Shown: piece after piece, positions 1 to 8,273 of the stretch
How positions within the stretch are numbered: position 1 is the stretch's first letter
Layout of the letters: each line of letters starts with the position of its first letter
From: JBCBKU01 sp965267475
GTDB lineage: Bacteria > Pseudomonadota > Alphaproteobacteria > Rhodobacterales > Rhodobacteraceae
Length of the DNA: 64,000 nucleotides
Direction of reading: 5' to 3'
Assembly (NCBI GenBank): GCA_965267475.1
Contig: OZ254079.1
Location: 372,001 to 436,000, forward strand
The notes under the pieces: generated by a model
Told to the model about the DNA's origin: nothing
Databases searched by the model: none
Seen by the model: only the letters and a program-made list of their open reading frames with translations
Translations under genes and position numbers: made by a program

Positions 1-717
1 CATCTCGTGGTTCTGTATTCCCGCCTGCCCGAACAATACAGAAGCGTGCCGCCTGCGCAGATCTTCGACGCTCTTCTTCAACAAGTCGTTCAACAAACCG
101 CGATCGGGTCGGGGCTTGAACTGTCGGCAACCGACAACCTGACACTTGAGAACGAAGCAAGGGCCCTTCTTGCGTCGCGCGCAATCACCGAGACCGCCGA
201 GGGGGCGATCACGGATGCGGCGATCCAGGCGGCATATGACGCGGCATATGCCGATGCCGCGGCCGAGGTCGAATACAACGCGTCGCATATCCTGGTTGAG
301 ACCGTCGAAACCGCGCAAGACCTGATCACGCAGCTGAATGATGGTGCCGATTTCGCCGAACTCGCGCGTGAAAACTCAACCGGACCGTCCGGACCGGGCG
401 GGGGAGAGCTTGGGTGGTTCGGAAAGGGCCGTATGGTGCCGCCGTTTGAAGCAGCCGTGGTCGAGCTTGAAGTTGGCGCGGTCAGCCAGGAACCCGTGCA
501 AACCCAGTTCGGGTGGCATGTCATCAAGTTGAACGAAACTCGGATCCTTGAAGCGCCTGCACTCGAAGAAGTCCGCGCACAGCTTGAAGAACAAGTTCAG
601 CGCGACGCCGTCGAGGCCATGATCGAAAACGCCACCGATACCGCCGAGATCACTCAGGTTGAGCCGGGGTCGATTGACCCGCAGCTCTTGCTTGACCTCT
701 CACTCGCTGAAAATTAA
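1..717 (+). CDS. Parvulin-type peptidylprolyl isomerase, 5' end outside the window
   Basis: The frame is already open at base 1 (CAT CTC GTG...), so the N-terminus, including any signal peptide, lies before the window. About 238 residues remain. A helical chaperone-like segment comes first. The PpiC rotamase core follows at roughly visible residues 92-180, beginning ASHILVET and containing GPGGGELGWFGKG and FGWHVIKL, which are hallmarks of the parvulin fold. Proteins of this family isomerise prolyl bonds and help fold exported proteins in the periplasm; periplasmic location here is inferred from the family. It ends 12 bases before argJ on the same strand, so co-transcription is likely. In related genomes I recall this gene sitting between secA and argJ, but secA is not visible here. 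Confidence 0.9.
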   Translation, partial: HLVVLYSRLPEQYRSVPPAQIFDALLQQVVQQTAIGSGLELSATDNLTLENEARALLASRAITETAEGAITDAAIQAAYDAAYADAAAEVEYNASHILVETVETAQDLITQLNDGADFAELARENSTGPSGPGGGELGWFGKGRMVPPFEAAVVELEVGAVSQEPVQTQFGWHVIKLNETRILEAPALEEVRAQLEEQVQRDAVEAMIENATDTAEITQVEPGSIDPQLLLDLSLAEN

Positions 718-729
718 CCGGAACGGACC

Positions 730-2028
730 ATGCGTCCGTCTGAATTAGAAAAAGCGATCCGTCGCAAGCACGCGCGCCTTCGGCGCCTGACCCGACCCCC
801 CAAGAAGGGGCCGCCCGCCCTGTCGCCGCTAGCGCCGGACGCGTTTCCCGACATTCCGCCGGTCGGCGGTGTCCGGTTCGCATCCGTCGCAGCCGGGGTG
901 CGGTATCAAGGCCGCGACGACGTTATGCTTGCGGTCATGGACCCGGGCACGGTGGTGGCCGGTGTCTTCACGCAATCTTCGACCCGCGCGGCGCCCGTTC
1001 TGGACTGTGAGGACAAGATCGATGGTCCAGCGAACGGCGGCGCCGCGATCATCGTAAACGCCGGCAACGCCAATGCGTTCACGGGCACAAACGGCCGCGA
1101 TGCTGTCACCGCTATCACCGGAGCAGTTGCAAAAGCGGTCGGGATCGACGAAGCGCGGGTCTTCTCTGCCTCAACTGGCGTCATCGGTGAAGTTCTAGCT
1201 CATGACCGGATCACCGAAAAGTTGGCCGACCTCGTGTCCGCACTATCCCCAGACGGGATCGAGCGGGCCGCGGGCGCCATACGCACCACTGACACATTTT
1301 CAAAAGGGTCCTTCCGGCGGATCCAGATAGATGGGCAAACCGTGACCATCGCGGGTTTCGCGAAAGGGTCCGGAATGATTGCACCTGACATGGCCACAAT
1401 GCTCGGGTTTATCTTTACTGATGCAATCGTGGACCAAGGCTCGCTTCAGTCAGCGCTTGCCAGCGCCACCGGACAATCCTTCAACGCGATCACCGTCGAT
1501 AGTGACACCTCGACTTCAGACACGGTTTTGCTCGCGGCTACGGGTGCCGCGGATGTGGATGCATCCAACAATCACACGTTCCAGGACGCGCTGACCGAAG
1601 TCATGCAGGACCTCGCCCACCAAATCGTCCGGGATGGTGAAGGTGCAACTAAATTTGTGACCGTCCGCGTAACCGGGGCGACGACACCTTTGGATGCCGA
1701 CATGGCGGCGCGGGCAATCGCCAATTCGCCCCTCGTCAAGACGGCGATCGCTGGCGAAGACCCCAATTGGGGGCGCGTCGTCATGGCGGTGGGGAAATCC
1801 GGTGCCAATGCGGACCGGGACACGTTGTCGATCTGGTTCGGAGATGAACTCGTGGCCGAGAATGGTTGGGTTTCAGCCGGGTATTCGGAAAGCCGCGCGG
1901 CGAAACACATGGCAGAGGACGAAGTGACAATCCGCGCCGATCTGGGGCTTGGCCAATCCGAGGCCACGGTTTGGACCTGCGATCTGACGCATGGCTATAT
2001 CTCGATCAATGCGGATTACCGGTCTTGA
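730..2028 (+). CDS. argJ: Bifunctional ornithine acetyltransferase / N-acetylglutamate synthase
   Basis: The 432-residue protein matches ArgJ over its whole length. ArgJ moves the acetyl group from N-acetylornithine to glutamate (cyclic arginine synthesis) and can also acetylate glutamate from acetyl-CoA. The self-cleavage motif is visible as APDMATMLGF, with the scissile bond at Ala222-Thr223; the new N-terminal threonine is the catalytic nucleophile of the beta chain. KGSGMIAPDMA before it and EDPNWGRV near residue 340 are also family signatures. The first 40 residues are basic and slightly longer than in many ArgJ proteins, so a later start is possible. The stop codon overlaps the mutT start (TTGA), implying translational coupling. 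argG lies about 32 kb away in the same window. Confidence 0.97.
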   Translation: MRPSELEKAIRRKHARLRRLTRPPKKGPPALSPLAPDAFPDIPPVGGVRFASVAAGVRYQGRDDVMLAVMDPGTVVAGVFTQSSTRAAPVLDCEDKIDGPANGGAAIIVNAGNANAFTGTNGRDAVTAITGAVAKAVGIDEARVFSASTGVIGEVLAHDRITEKLADLVSALSPDGIERAAGAIRTTDTFSKGSFRRIQIDGQTVTIAGFAKGSGMIAPDMATMLGFIFTDAIVDQGSLQSALASATGQSFNAITVDSDTSTSDTVLLAATGAADVDASNNHTFQDALTEVMQDLAHQIVRDGEGATKFVTVRVTGATTPLDADMAARAIANSPLVKTAIAGEDPNWGRVVMAVGKSGANADRDTLSIWFGDELVAENGWVSAGYSESRAAKHMAEDEVTIRADLGLGQSEATVWTCDLTHGYISINADYRS

Positions 2029-2423
2029 AAGTCGTCCTGGTCTCGGCGGTTGCACTGATCGATATCGACGGGCGCATCCTGATCGCAGAGCGGCCCGAGG
2101 GAAAGTCTATGGCCGGTCTTTGGGAGTTTCCGGGCGGCAAGGTAGAGCCGGGCGAGACGCCGGAAACGGCCCTGATGCGCGAGCTGGACGAAGAACTTGG
2201 AATAAAGACATGGGCGAGTTGCCTCGCACCTCTGACTTTCGCCAGCCACGCCTATGACGATTTCCACCTGCTCATGCCGCTGTTCGCCTGCCGGAAATGG
2301 GAAGGAACGCCCGAATCGCGGGAAAAACAGCGGCTGAAATGGGTGAAAATCTCAGATTTACGTGATTGTCCCATGCCGCCAGCGGACATTCCGCTGATCC
2401 CGATCCTCCGCGATCTCCTCTGA
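2025..2423 (+). CDS. mutT: MutT-type 8-oxo-dGTP diphosphatase (Nudix)
   Basis: From a TTG start that overlaps the argJ stop codon, the frame gives a 132-residue Nudix protein. The Nudix box spans about residues 38-60 (GGKVEPGETPETA, then MRELDEELGI), with the expected REL-x-EE-x-G pattern, and the N-terminus VSAVALIDIDGRILIAER is typical of MutT. Family members hydrolyse oxidised purine nucleotides (8-oxo-dGTP to 8-oxo-dGMP) and so prevent transversions. The same frame is open further upstream inside argJ, but that extension does not resemble MutT, so TTG 2025 is the best start. It is probably the last gene of the parvulin-argJ-mutT unit. Confidence 0.93.
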   Translation: MKVVLVSAVALIDIDGRILIAERPEGKSMAGLWEFPGGKVEPGETPETALMRELDEELGIKTWASCLAPLTFASHAYDDFHLLMPLFACRKWEGTPESREKQRLKWVKISDLRDCPMPPADIPLIPILRDLL

Positions 2424-2494
2424 TTTTCACAAATTGCTTAGGAAATCAGCGACTCCCCCGAAATCGCGAGGTTATTTGATCACGCGATAGGTTT

Positions 2495-2509
2495 ACTTTG
2501 TATCAAAGT
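2495..2509. promoter_or_regulatory. Palindrome upstream of the 42-residue small gene
   Basis: ACTTTG-TAT-CAAAGT is a perfect 6+6 base inverted repeat in an AT-rich stretch 54 bases before the small ORF. The placement fits an operator within or near a promoter. No matching regulator could be named, and a chance repeat of this size is possible. Confidence 0.3.
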
Positions 2510-2562
2510 GAAATATTTAAAGAGTCCAGAAACGAAGGCCAGATTGGGGGATCATTGGTCAC

Positions 2563-2691
2563 ATGTTGAAAACAATCATCATCGGTAGCCGTATATTGGT
2601 TCAAGGTATCTTCGTTCGTGAGTTGGAAGACGGTCTGATCGCAGTCCGTGTCGGCAAACAGGAATTTCACGGCCGCCCCGTAGCGGCCTGA
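2563..2691 (+). CDS. 42-residue conserved-looking small protein, function unknown
   Basis: ATG to TGA encodes 42 residues beginning MLKTIIIGSRILVQGIFVREL and ending HGRPVAA. The pattern is a short hydrophobic strand, then VQG, then a two-strand region (DGLIAVRVGKQEFHGRPV). It resembles very short roseobacter proteins of the type MxKTIxxGxxxxVQGxxVxxLxDGxxxVRVG, which I recall as annotated hypothetical; that is memory, not a search result. The ribosome-binding site is poor (GGGGGA about 11 bases upstream). The gene stands alone, convergent with infB and preceded by an AT-rich region with a palindrome. The composition and the sensible beta-rich reading favour a real gene. Confidence 0.6.
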   Translation: MLKTIIIGSRILVQGIFVRELEDGLIAVRVGKQEFHGRPVAA

Positions 2692-2706
2692 CCCGAAAAT
2701 CCGCGA

Positions 2707-2732
2707 AACGCAGCCTTAGTCCAGGCTGCGTT
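2707..2732 (-). terminator. Stem-loop overlapping the infB stop codon
   Basis: AACGCAGCC and GGCTGCGTT form a perfect 9-base stem around an 8-base loop that carries the infB stop codon. Read on the minus strand, the stem is followed by a weak T-containing tract (TTTCGCGGATTTT). The small gene and infB converge here. A terminator or mRNA 3'-end stabiliser is plausible, but the U-tract is imperfect. Confidence 0.45.
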
Positions 2733-5229
2733 CCACCTCTTCCCGTTCGAAGATTTCGATCACGTCGTCGGCCCGAATGTCATCGTAGTTCTCGAACGCC
2801 ATCCCGCATTCTTGACCCGACTGCACTTCCGGGACTTCGTCCTTGAAGCGCTTCAGCGTCTTCAACGTGCCTTCGTGGATCACCACGTCGTCGCGCAGAA
2901 GCCGAACACCGGCTGACCGGCGCGCCACACCTTCGGTGACAAGACAACCAGCAACTTTGCCAACGCCCGAGACCTTGAAGACCTCTTTGATCTGGGCATA
3001 GCCGATAAAGTTTTCGCGCACTTCCGCCGACAGGAGACCCGAGGCTGCGGCTTTCACATCGTCCACAAGGTCATAGATCACCGAATAATACCGGATCTCA
3101 ACGCCCTTCTGATTGGCCACGTTCCGCGCCGTCGCATTGGCGCGAACGTTGAACCCGAAGACAGGTGCGCCCGAAGCTTCGGCGAGACCGATATCGGATT
3201 CGGTGATCGCGCCCACACCTGAATGCAAGACGCGCACACGTACCTCATCGTTGCCGATTTTCTCCATCGCCTGAACGATGGCTTCGGCTGACCCCTGCAC
3301 ATCGGCTTTTACAAGGATCGGCATTTCTGCCACGTCCTCATCCGCCTTGGCCTTGGCCATCATCTGTTCCAGGGTCGTCGCGGCCCCGGCAGCGGCGCGT
3401 TTGTCCTTTGTGACCTTCTCGCGATACTCCGCAATCTCCCGGGCCTGGGCTTCGGTATCGACCACATTCAGTACGTCGCCCGCTTCCGGCGTTCCGTTCA
3501 GGCCAAGAACTTCAACCGGGACCGATGGACCCGCTTCCTTGACGCGGTCGCCCTTGTCATTGACCAGCGCGCGTACCTTTCCCCACTGCTCGCCGACCAC
3601 AAAGATATCGCCCTGACGCAATGTTCCGTTCTGAACAAGAACGGTGGCAACGGGGCCTCGGCCCACATCAAGCTGCGCTTCGATCACGGCCCCCTGTGCG
3701 GCGCGACCAGGATTGGCCTTCAGCTCCAGAATCTCGGCCTGAAGCGCGATGGCTTCCAAAAGCTCATCAAGGCCCTGACCGGTCTGCGCGGACACTTCCA
3801 CGTCCTGAACCTCGCCCGACATCTTCTCGACGATCACTTCATGCTGAAGAAGATCGGTCCGGACCTTGTCAGGTTCGGCAGCAGGCAGGTCGATCTTGTT
3901 GATAGCAACGATCATCGGAACTTCGGCGGCCTTGGCGTGATTGATCGCCTCGACCGTCTGCGGCATGACCGCGTCGTCAGCGGCAACGACAAGAACAACA
4001 ATATCAGTGACCTGCGCACCTCTGGCACGCATGGACGTAAAGGCCGCGTGGCCCGGTGTGTCGAGGAAACTGAGCAGCGCGCCGTCGTCGGTCTTTACCT
4101 GATAAGCACCAATGTGCTGCGTGATGCCGCCCGCTTCACCGGAGACCACCTTGGCGTTCCGGATCGCATCCAGAAGCGACGTCTTGCCGTGGTCGACGTG
4201 ACCCATCACAGTGATCACCGGCGGACGGGACTCCAGATCACCCGCGTCGTCCTCAACCGTGTCGATTACGTCTTCGACGTCTGCGTCGGACACCCGCACA
4301 ACCTTGTGGCCGAACTCTTCAATGATCAGTTCAGCGGTATCGGCGTCGATGGTCTGGTTCTGCGTCGCCATGATACCGTTGGTCATTAGGGACTTCACGA
4401 CATCGGCCACGCGTTCGGCCATCCGGTTGGCCAGTTCCTGGACCGTAATCGCCTCGGGCAACTGGACGTCGCGCACGACCTTTTCGCGCTCGACCGAGCC
4501 GCCCATGGCTTTCTGGCGGGCACGTTCCTGTTTGCGCTTCATCGCGGCAAGTGACCGCTGCCGACCGCCTTCGCCACCCGAAAGCGCCTGGTTCAGCGTC
4601 AGTTTGCCGGAACGTCGGCCGCCGTCATCACTCCGGCCCTTGCCGCGGTTGTCGCGACGATCATCACGCTCGCGCTCTTGCTTGCGCGGCGCCGAACTTG
4701 GGCGCTGCCCAGAAGGTTGACGCTGCGCCTTGTCCTCCGCAGGCGGTACGGGCGCCGCTGCGGCAGCCTTTTCGCGCGCCTTCGCTTCTTCGGCTTCCTT
4801 TGCGCGCTGCGCTTCCTCTTCTTCTTTTTGCTTGCGGCGTTCTTCGCGCTCGCGCTCTTCGCGTTCCTTGGCCTCAGCTTCAGCTCGGCGACGACTGCGC
4901 TCTTCCTCGCGGGCCTTCTCATCTGCGGCGCGCTTCTCGGCCTCTTCGCTTTCCCGTGCCTTCGCCGCGGCAAGCGCCTTCATCCGGCGCTCAAGCTCGG
5001 CATCCGAAATACCGGCGGGCCGCTTCTTCGGATCGCCCCCGGCGGCCACTTTGCCACCCGCAGTGCTGCCACTGGTACCGCCCGCGCCGGCCTTCGGGAC
5101 AACGACGCGTTTCCTCTTGGTCTCGACCACGACATTCTTAGTCCGGCCGTGGCTGAAGCTTTGCTTCACCTGACCCGACCGGGATCCGCCGCGGAGCCCA
5201 AGTGTCTTTTTGCCGTCTGTCTCGCTCAT
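2716..5229 (-). CDS. infB: Translation initiation factor IF-2
   Basis: The 837-residue protein is full-length IF-2, the GTPase that brings initiator fMet-tRNA to the 30S subunit and promotes subunit joining. The N-terminal third is a long Lys/Arg/Glu/Ala-rich charged segment (about residues 60-230). The GTPase core begins near residue 342 with GHVDHGKT (G1), followed by DTPGHAAF (G3) and NKIDLP (G4). Domains II, III and C2 follow, ending in FEREEVERSLD. The start overlaps the stop of the upstream ylxR-like gene by four bases (ATGA), so the gene is translationally coupled in the rimP-nusA-ylxR-infB operon. Several antisense frames here are products of the biased composition. Confidence 0.98.
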   Translation of the reverse strand: MSETDGKKTLGLRGGSRSGQVKQSFSHGRTKNVVVETKRKRVVVPKAGAGGTSGSTAGGKVAAGGDPKKRPAGISDAELERRMKALAAAKARESEEAEKRAADEKAREEERSRRRAEAEAKEREEREREERRKQKEEEEAQRAKEAEEAKAREKAAAAAPVPPAEDKAQRQPSGQRPSSAPRKQERERDDRRDNRGKGRSDDGGRRSGKLTLNQALSGGEGGRQRSLAAMKRKQERARQKAMGGSVEREKVVRDVQLPEAITVQELANRMAERVADVVKSLMTNGIMATQNQTIDADTAELIIEEFGHKVVRVSDADVEDVIDTVEDDAGDLESRPPVITVMGHVDHGKTSLLDAIRNAKVVSGEAGGITQHIGAYQVKTDDGALLSFLDTPGHAAFTSMRARGAQVTDIVVLVVAADDAVMPQTVEAINHAKAAEVPMIVAINKIDLPAAEPDKVRTDLLQHEVIVEKMSGEVQDVEVSAQTGQGLDELLEAIALQAEILELKANPGRAAQGAVIEAQLDVGRGPVATVLVQNGTLRQGDIFVVGEQWGKVRALVNDKGDRVKEAGPSVPVEVLGLNGTPEAGDVLNVVDTEAQAREIAEYREKVTKDKRAAAGAATTLEQMMAKAKADEDVAEMPILVKADVQGSAEAIVQAMEKIGNDEVRVRVLHSGVGAITESDIGLAEASGAPVFGFNVRANATARNVANQKGVEIRYYSVIYDLVDDVKAAASGLLSAEVRENFIGYAQIKEVFKVSGVGKVAGCLVTEGVARRSAGVRLLRDDVVIHEGTLKTLKRFKDEVPEVQSGQECGMAFENYDDIRADDVIEIFEREEVERSLD

Positions 5230-5858
5230 ATGGTCTTCTTTACCTTTCCGGCAGCCAATGCACCGTCATTTTCGCGAACGCCCGAAAGCCGCAAAGCGTC
5301 GTCTCTGACCCGGTCAGTGAGTCCGCCAGCGGCAAGCGCCGCATGTATCACATGTTCCCGTCCGAAGGACAAACCCAATTCTGAGGCTGTCAGAACCTCA
5401 AAATGCGACCCCCGACCACCCGGAGCCCGCAATTTACCCTTTCCGCGACCCGATCCGTCCGAGGCTTGCAGCAAAAGCTTCGCCTCGTCCCGATCAAGCC
5501 AGGATTTCACCTTTTCATACCCCGCAACGGCCTTCCCGGCCTTCCGGGCCAGCGACAGAAGATCCGTCAGGCGCCGCACAAGGGCGGCTTCAACGGTATC
5601 GACAAGATCGGGGGGCGGATGGGCGGTTCCCTTCGCGCTTCTGGCGAAATGGTTACGCGTCACCGCCTCGTCAAGGGCCGAACGGTCCGAAGACACCCAC
5701 ATTCCGCGCCCGGGCAGTTTTCCGGCGATATCGGGCACGACTGCATTGTCAGGTCCCAGAACAAACCGGATCAGCCCGCGCGACGGGTTGACCGACCCGG
5801 TGGCGATGCAACGCCGCTCGGGTTCGGTGTGGTGCTTCTGGGCGCCGCCGCGTCCCAT
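5226..5858 (-). CDS. YlxR/DUF448 RNA-binding protein fused to an L7Ae-like domain
   Basis: Starting at MGRGGAQKH gives about 210 residues. The N-terminal part has the YlxR (DUF448) signature ERRCIATG...LIRFVLGPD...LPGRGMWVS. The C-terminal part, from about residue 100 (LLSLARKAGKAVAGYEKV), resembles the ribosomal L7Ae/L30e-like RNA-binding fold. A longer in-frame start at 5918 exists but would overlap nusA by 38 bases and adds residues atypical of the family. The gene lies between nusA and infB, the usual place for ylxR. Its role is probably RNA binding linked to ribosome or RNase P function, inferred from the family. It is coupled to infB by an ATGA overlap. Confidence 0.88.
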   Translation of the reverse strand: MGRGGAQKHHTEPERRCIATGSVNPSRGLIRFVLGPDNAVVPDIAGKLPGRGMWVSSDRSALDEAVTRNHFARSAKGTAHPPPDLVDTVEAALVRRLTDLLSLARKAGKAVAGYEKVKSWLDRDEAKLLLQASDGSGRGKGKLRAPGGRGSHFEVLTASELGLSFGREHVIHAALAAGGLTDRVRDDALRLSGVRENDGALAAGKVKKTI

Positions 5859-5880
5859 CGCGAAACCCTGGGGCCTGAGA

Positions 5881-7521
5881 TCAGGCCCCGGCCTCCGCAG
5901 TGGCTTCGCTTTCAGCATCGGCGCCTTCTTCGCCTTCGGCGTCTTCGGCCTGCTTCAACAGCTCTTCCGGGTCCACCCAGCCAAGCTGGATCCGTGCCGT
6001 CATCACCATGTGCTGGGCTTCTTCCAGGCTGACATCGAACGGCTCCAGAACACCGTCGTCCTTGACGCGTTCACCATCAACGGTTGTCCAGCCACCGGCC
6101 AGTTCCCAGTCGGCGCAGGTTGCAAAGTCTTCCAGCGTTTTCACATCGTCCTTTGCCAGCGCCTCAACCATTTGCGGTGTCAGACCTTCGAAGTTGATCA
6201 AGCTGTCTTCCGCGCCCAGTTCCCGAGCCGCTTCAAGCGCCTTGCGGTTCATTTCTTCGATATTGTCACGGGCGCGGGCCTGAAGCTCTTTCGCCGTGTC
6301 TTCGTCGACCCCATCGATCACCAGCAATTCATCGATCTCGACATAGGCCACTTCTTCAAGTGAGGTGAAGCCTTCCGACACCAGAAGCTGAGCGAAGAAT
6401 TCGTCCAGGTCGAGCGTATCCACGAACAATTTCGTCCGCGCCTCGAACTCGGCCTGGCGGCGACGGCTTTCCTCTTCCTCGGTCATGATGTCGATGTCGA
6501 GGTTGGTCAATTGCGACGCCAAACGCACGTTCTGGCCGCGCCGCCCGATAGCCAGCGAAAGCTGTTCTTCCGGCACCACGACTTCGATCCGCTCGGCCTC
6601 TTCGTCCAACACGACCTTTGTCACCTCGGCCGGCTGCAACGCGTTGACCAGGAAAGTCGGCGCATCTTCGTTCCAGGGGATGATGTCGATCTTTTCGCCC
6701 TGAAGCTCGTTCACGACGGCTTGCACCCGGCTGCCACGCATACCGACGCAGGCGCCCACCGGGTCTATCGAGTTGTCATAGGAAATCACTGCGATTTTCG
6801 CGCGGCTTCCCGGGTCGCGGGCCACTGCCTTGATCTCGATGATGCCGTCGTAGATCTCGGGCACTTCCATTTTGAACAGCTCAGCCATGAATTCCGGCGC
6901 CGTACGGCTCAGGAAGATCTGCGGCCCCCGCGTTTCGCGGCGCACATCCTTGATGTAGCAACGGATCCGATCGCCAATCCGATAGCTTTCGCGCCCGATC
7001 TTTTCGTTCCGGCGCAGGATCCCTTCGCCGCGGCCGATATCGACCACGACGTTGCCGTATTCTTCGCGCTTGACCTGACCGTTAATGATGGTGCCCGCGC
7101 GGTCCTGGAACTCTTCGAACTGACGGTCGCGCTCAGCTTCACGCACCTTTTGCAGGATGACCTGCTTCGCCGACTGCGCCGCGATCCGACCCATATCCAC
7201 CGGTGGAACTTCCTCGACGAACGTATCGCCGACTTCCGGGTTCTCCATATACTGCTTGGCCTGCTCAACGGTCAGTTCGGCCTGATAGTTTTCGAGAAGC
7301 TCGTCCTCGACCACGGTCCGGACCCGCGTGAAAGTCGCTTTCCCGGTCTTCCGGTCGATGGACACGCGAATGTCCATCTCGGCGCCGTAGCGGGACTTTG
7401 CCGCCCGGGCGAGGCTTTCTTCCATCGCTTCGACCACCAGCGCAGGGTCGATCATCTTTTCGCGCGCCACCGCCTCAGCGGTCTGCAACAGCTCAAGCTG
7501 GTTTGCGGATGTGATGGCCAT
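5881..7521 (-). CDS. nusA: Transcription termination/antitermination factor NusA
   Basis: The 546-residue protein has the NusA architecture: an N-terminal RNA-polymerase-binding domain (LLQTAEAVAREKMIDPALVVEAMEE), an S1 domain (about 135-200), and two KH domains (about 230-380, with GACVGMRGSRVQAV and AIGRRGQNVRLAS). Helix-hairpin-helix type repeats follow, then a very acidic tail (EDAEGEEGADAESEATAE). NusA binds elongating RNA polymerase and controls pausing, termination and rRNA antitermination. Two C-terminal repeats around residues 370-510 match the longer proteobacterial form. It lies 5 bases downstream of rimP and 22 bases before the preferred ylxR start. Confidence 0.98.
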   Translation of the reverse strand: MAITSANQLELLQTAEAVAREKMIDPALVVEAMEESLARAAKSRYGAEMDIRVSIDRKTGKATFTRVRTVVEDELLENYQAELTVEQAKQYMENPEVGDTFVEEVPPVDMGRIAAQSAKQVILQKVREAERDRQFEEFQDRAGTIINGQVKREEYGNVVVDIGRGEGILRRNEKIGRESYRIGDRIRCYIKDVRRETRGPQIFLSRTAPEFMAELFKMEVPEIYDGIIEIKAVARDPGSRAKIAVISYDNSIDPVGACVGMRGSRVQAVVNELQGEKIDIIPWNEDAPTFLVNALQPAEVTKVVLDEEAERIEVVVPEEQLSLAIGRRGQNVRLASQLTNLDIDIMTEEEESRRRQAEFEARTKLFVDTLDLDEFFAQLLVSEGFTSLEEVAYVEIDELLVIDGVDEDTAKELQARARDNIEEMNRKALEAARELGAEDSLINFEGLTPQMVEALAKDDVKTLEDFATCADWELAGGWTTVDGERVKDDGVLEPFDVSLEEAQHMVMTARIQLGWVDPEELLKQAEDAEGEEGADAESEATAEAGA

Positions 7522-7526
7522 GTCTC

Positions 7527-8102
7527 TCAGTCCTCCTCGCTCGACACCGTTTCGGTCTCGATTGCGTCAAATCCGTCTTCGTTCAACACGCCCGCGGCCT
7601 TCCGTTGGCGCAACATTTCCTTGATCAGGTCGTCGGTCAGAACAAGCTTGGCATCCGACAACCAGTCGAACTGAAGCCCGATGATCCCCTCGGCGATCTT
7701 GATCAGAACCTCGCCATCCTCGACACCTTCCAGCGTGCCCTTAAACCGGCGCCGCCCGTCGATCATCTCGGCGGTTTCAATCTTCGCCTCGTACCCGGCC
7801 CAGACCTCAAAATCCTTCAACCGGGTCAGGGGCCGGTCGATCCCCGGGCTTGAGACCTCAAGCGTGTACTGATCTTCGATCGGGTCCTCGACATCCAGCG
7901 TCGCCGAAACCGCGGTCGAAATGGCTGCACAATCCTCGACCTCGATCCCGCCGTCGGGCCGCTCGGCCATGATTTGCAGCGTCTTGGTCTTGCCGCCCAT
8001 GAAGCGCACGCGCACCAGTTCGAACCCCATATCCTCGATCACCGGTGTGATGATCTCGGCGAGGCGACGGTCCATGGACGCTTTGGCGACAAGGTCAGAC
8101 AT
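7527..8102 (-). CDS. rimP: Ribosome maturation factor RimP
   Basis: From ATG 8102 (MSDLVAKASMDRR) the protein has 191 residues and matches RimP, which assists late 30S assembly. Visible family features are ITPVIEDMGFELVRVRF, the DVEDPIEDQYTLEVSSPGIDRPL block, and FKGTLEGVEDGEVLI in the C-terminal SH3-like domain. A GTG at 8126 is in frame but directly abuts a T7 tract behind a hairpin and has no ribosome-binding site, so ATG 8102 is preferred. The SD-like GGAG is about 14 bases upstream. It is the first gene of the rimP-nusA-ylxR-infB operon; see the separate leader element. Confidence 0.94.
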   Translation of the reverse strand: MSDLVAKASMDRRLAEIITPVIEDMGFELVRVRFMGGKTKTLQIMAERPDGGIEVEDCAAISTAVSATLDVEDPIEDQYTLEVSSPGIDRPLTRLKDFEVWAGYEAKIETAEMIDGRRRFKGTLEGVEDGEVLIKIAEGIIGLQFDWLSDAKLVLTDDLIKEMLRQRKAAGVLNEDGFDAIETETVSSEED

Positions 8103-8107
8103 TTCGG

Positions 8108-8149
8108 GTGTCAGAACTCCAGACACAAAAAAACGGGCGCGCGGCCCGT
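8108..8149 (-). promoter_or_regulatory. Leader hairpins before rimP: terminator-like stem plus SD-sequestering stem
   Basis: On the minus strand, ACGGGC-CGCGC-GCCCGT (8149-8133) is followed at once by seven T residues (8133-8127), the form of an intrinsic terminator. It is followed by GTGTC-N9-GACAC (8126-8108), whose loop holds the only GGAG near the rimP start. An intrinsic terminator 25 bases before a start codon suggests transcription attenuation of the rimP-nusA-infB operon. It could instead end a short upstream RNA transcribed from within 8150-8270. The sequence shows the structures; the regulatory role is inference. Confidence 0.55.
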
Positions 8150-8273
8150 CATGATTTCCGGTGGAGCCTTGGGGGTGGAAGCCGAGGCGCCGCTGTTAGG
8201 GTGGATATACGCGCGGCGATTTGAGTCTGCAAGGGTCCTTGGCCTTAATCTCTCTTCTGCTATGAGGCATGCC

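Noticed and set aside
5226..5918. The longer ylxR start at 5918
   Set aside because: It overlaps nusA by 38 bases and adds a Pro/Arg-rich stretch not seen in the family; ATG 5858 gives the usual N-terminus.
4678..6363. A 561-codon open frame on the plus strand across infB and nusA
   Set aside because: Antisense to three conserved genes; no recognisable domain. The long open frame follows from the Glu/Lys/Arg-rich IF-2 N-terminus.
8126..8126. GTG 8126 as the rimP start
   Set aside because: It directly follows the T7 tract of the hairpin, leaving no ribosome-binding site; ATG 8102 fits the family N-terminus.
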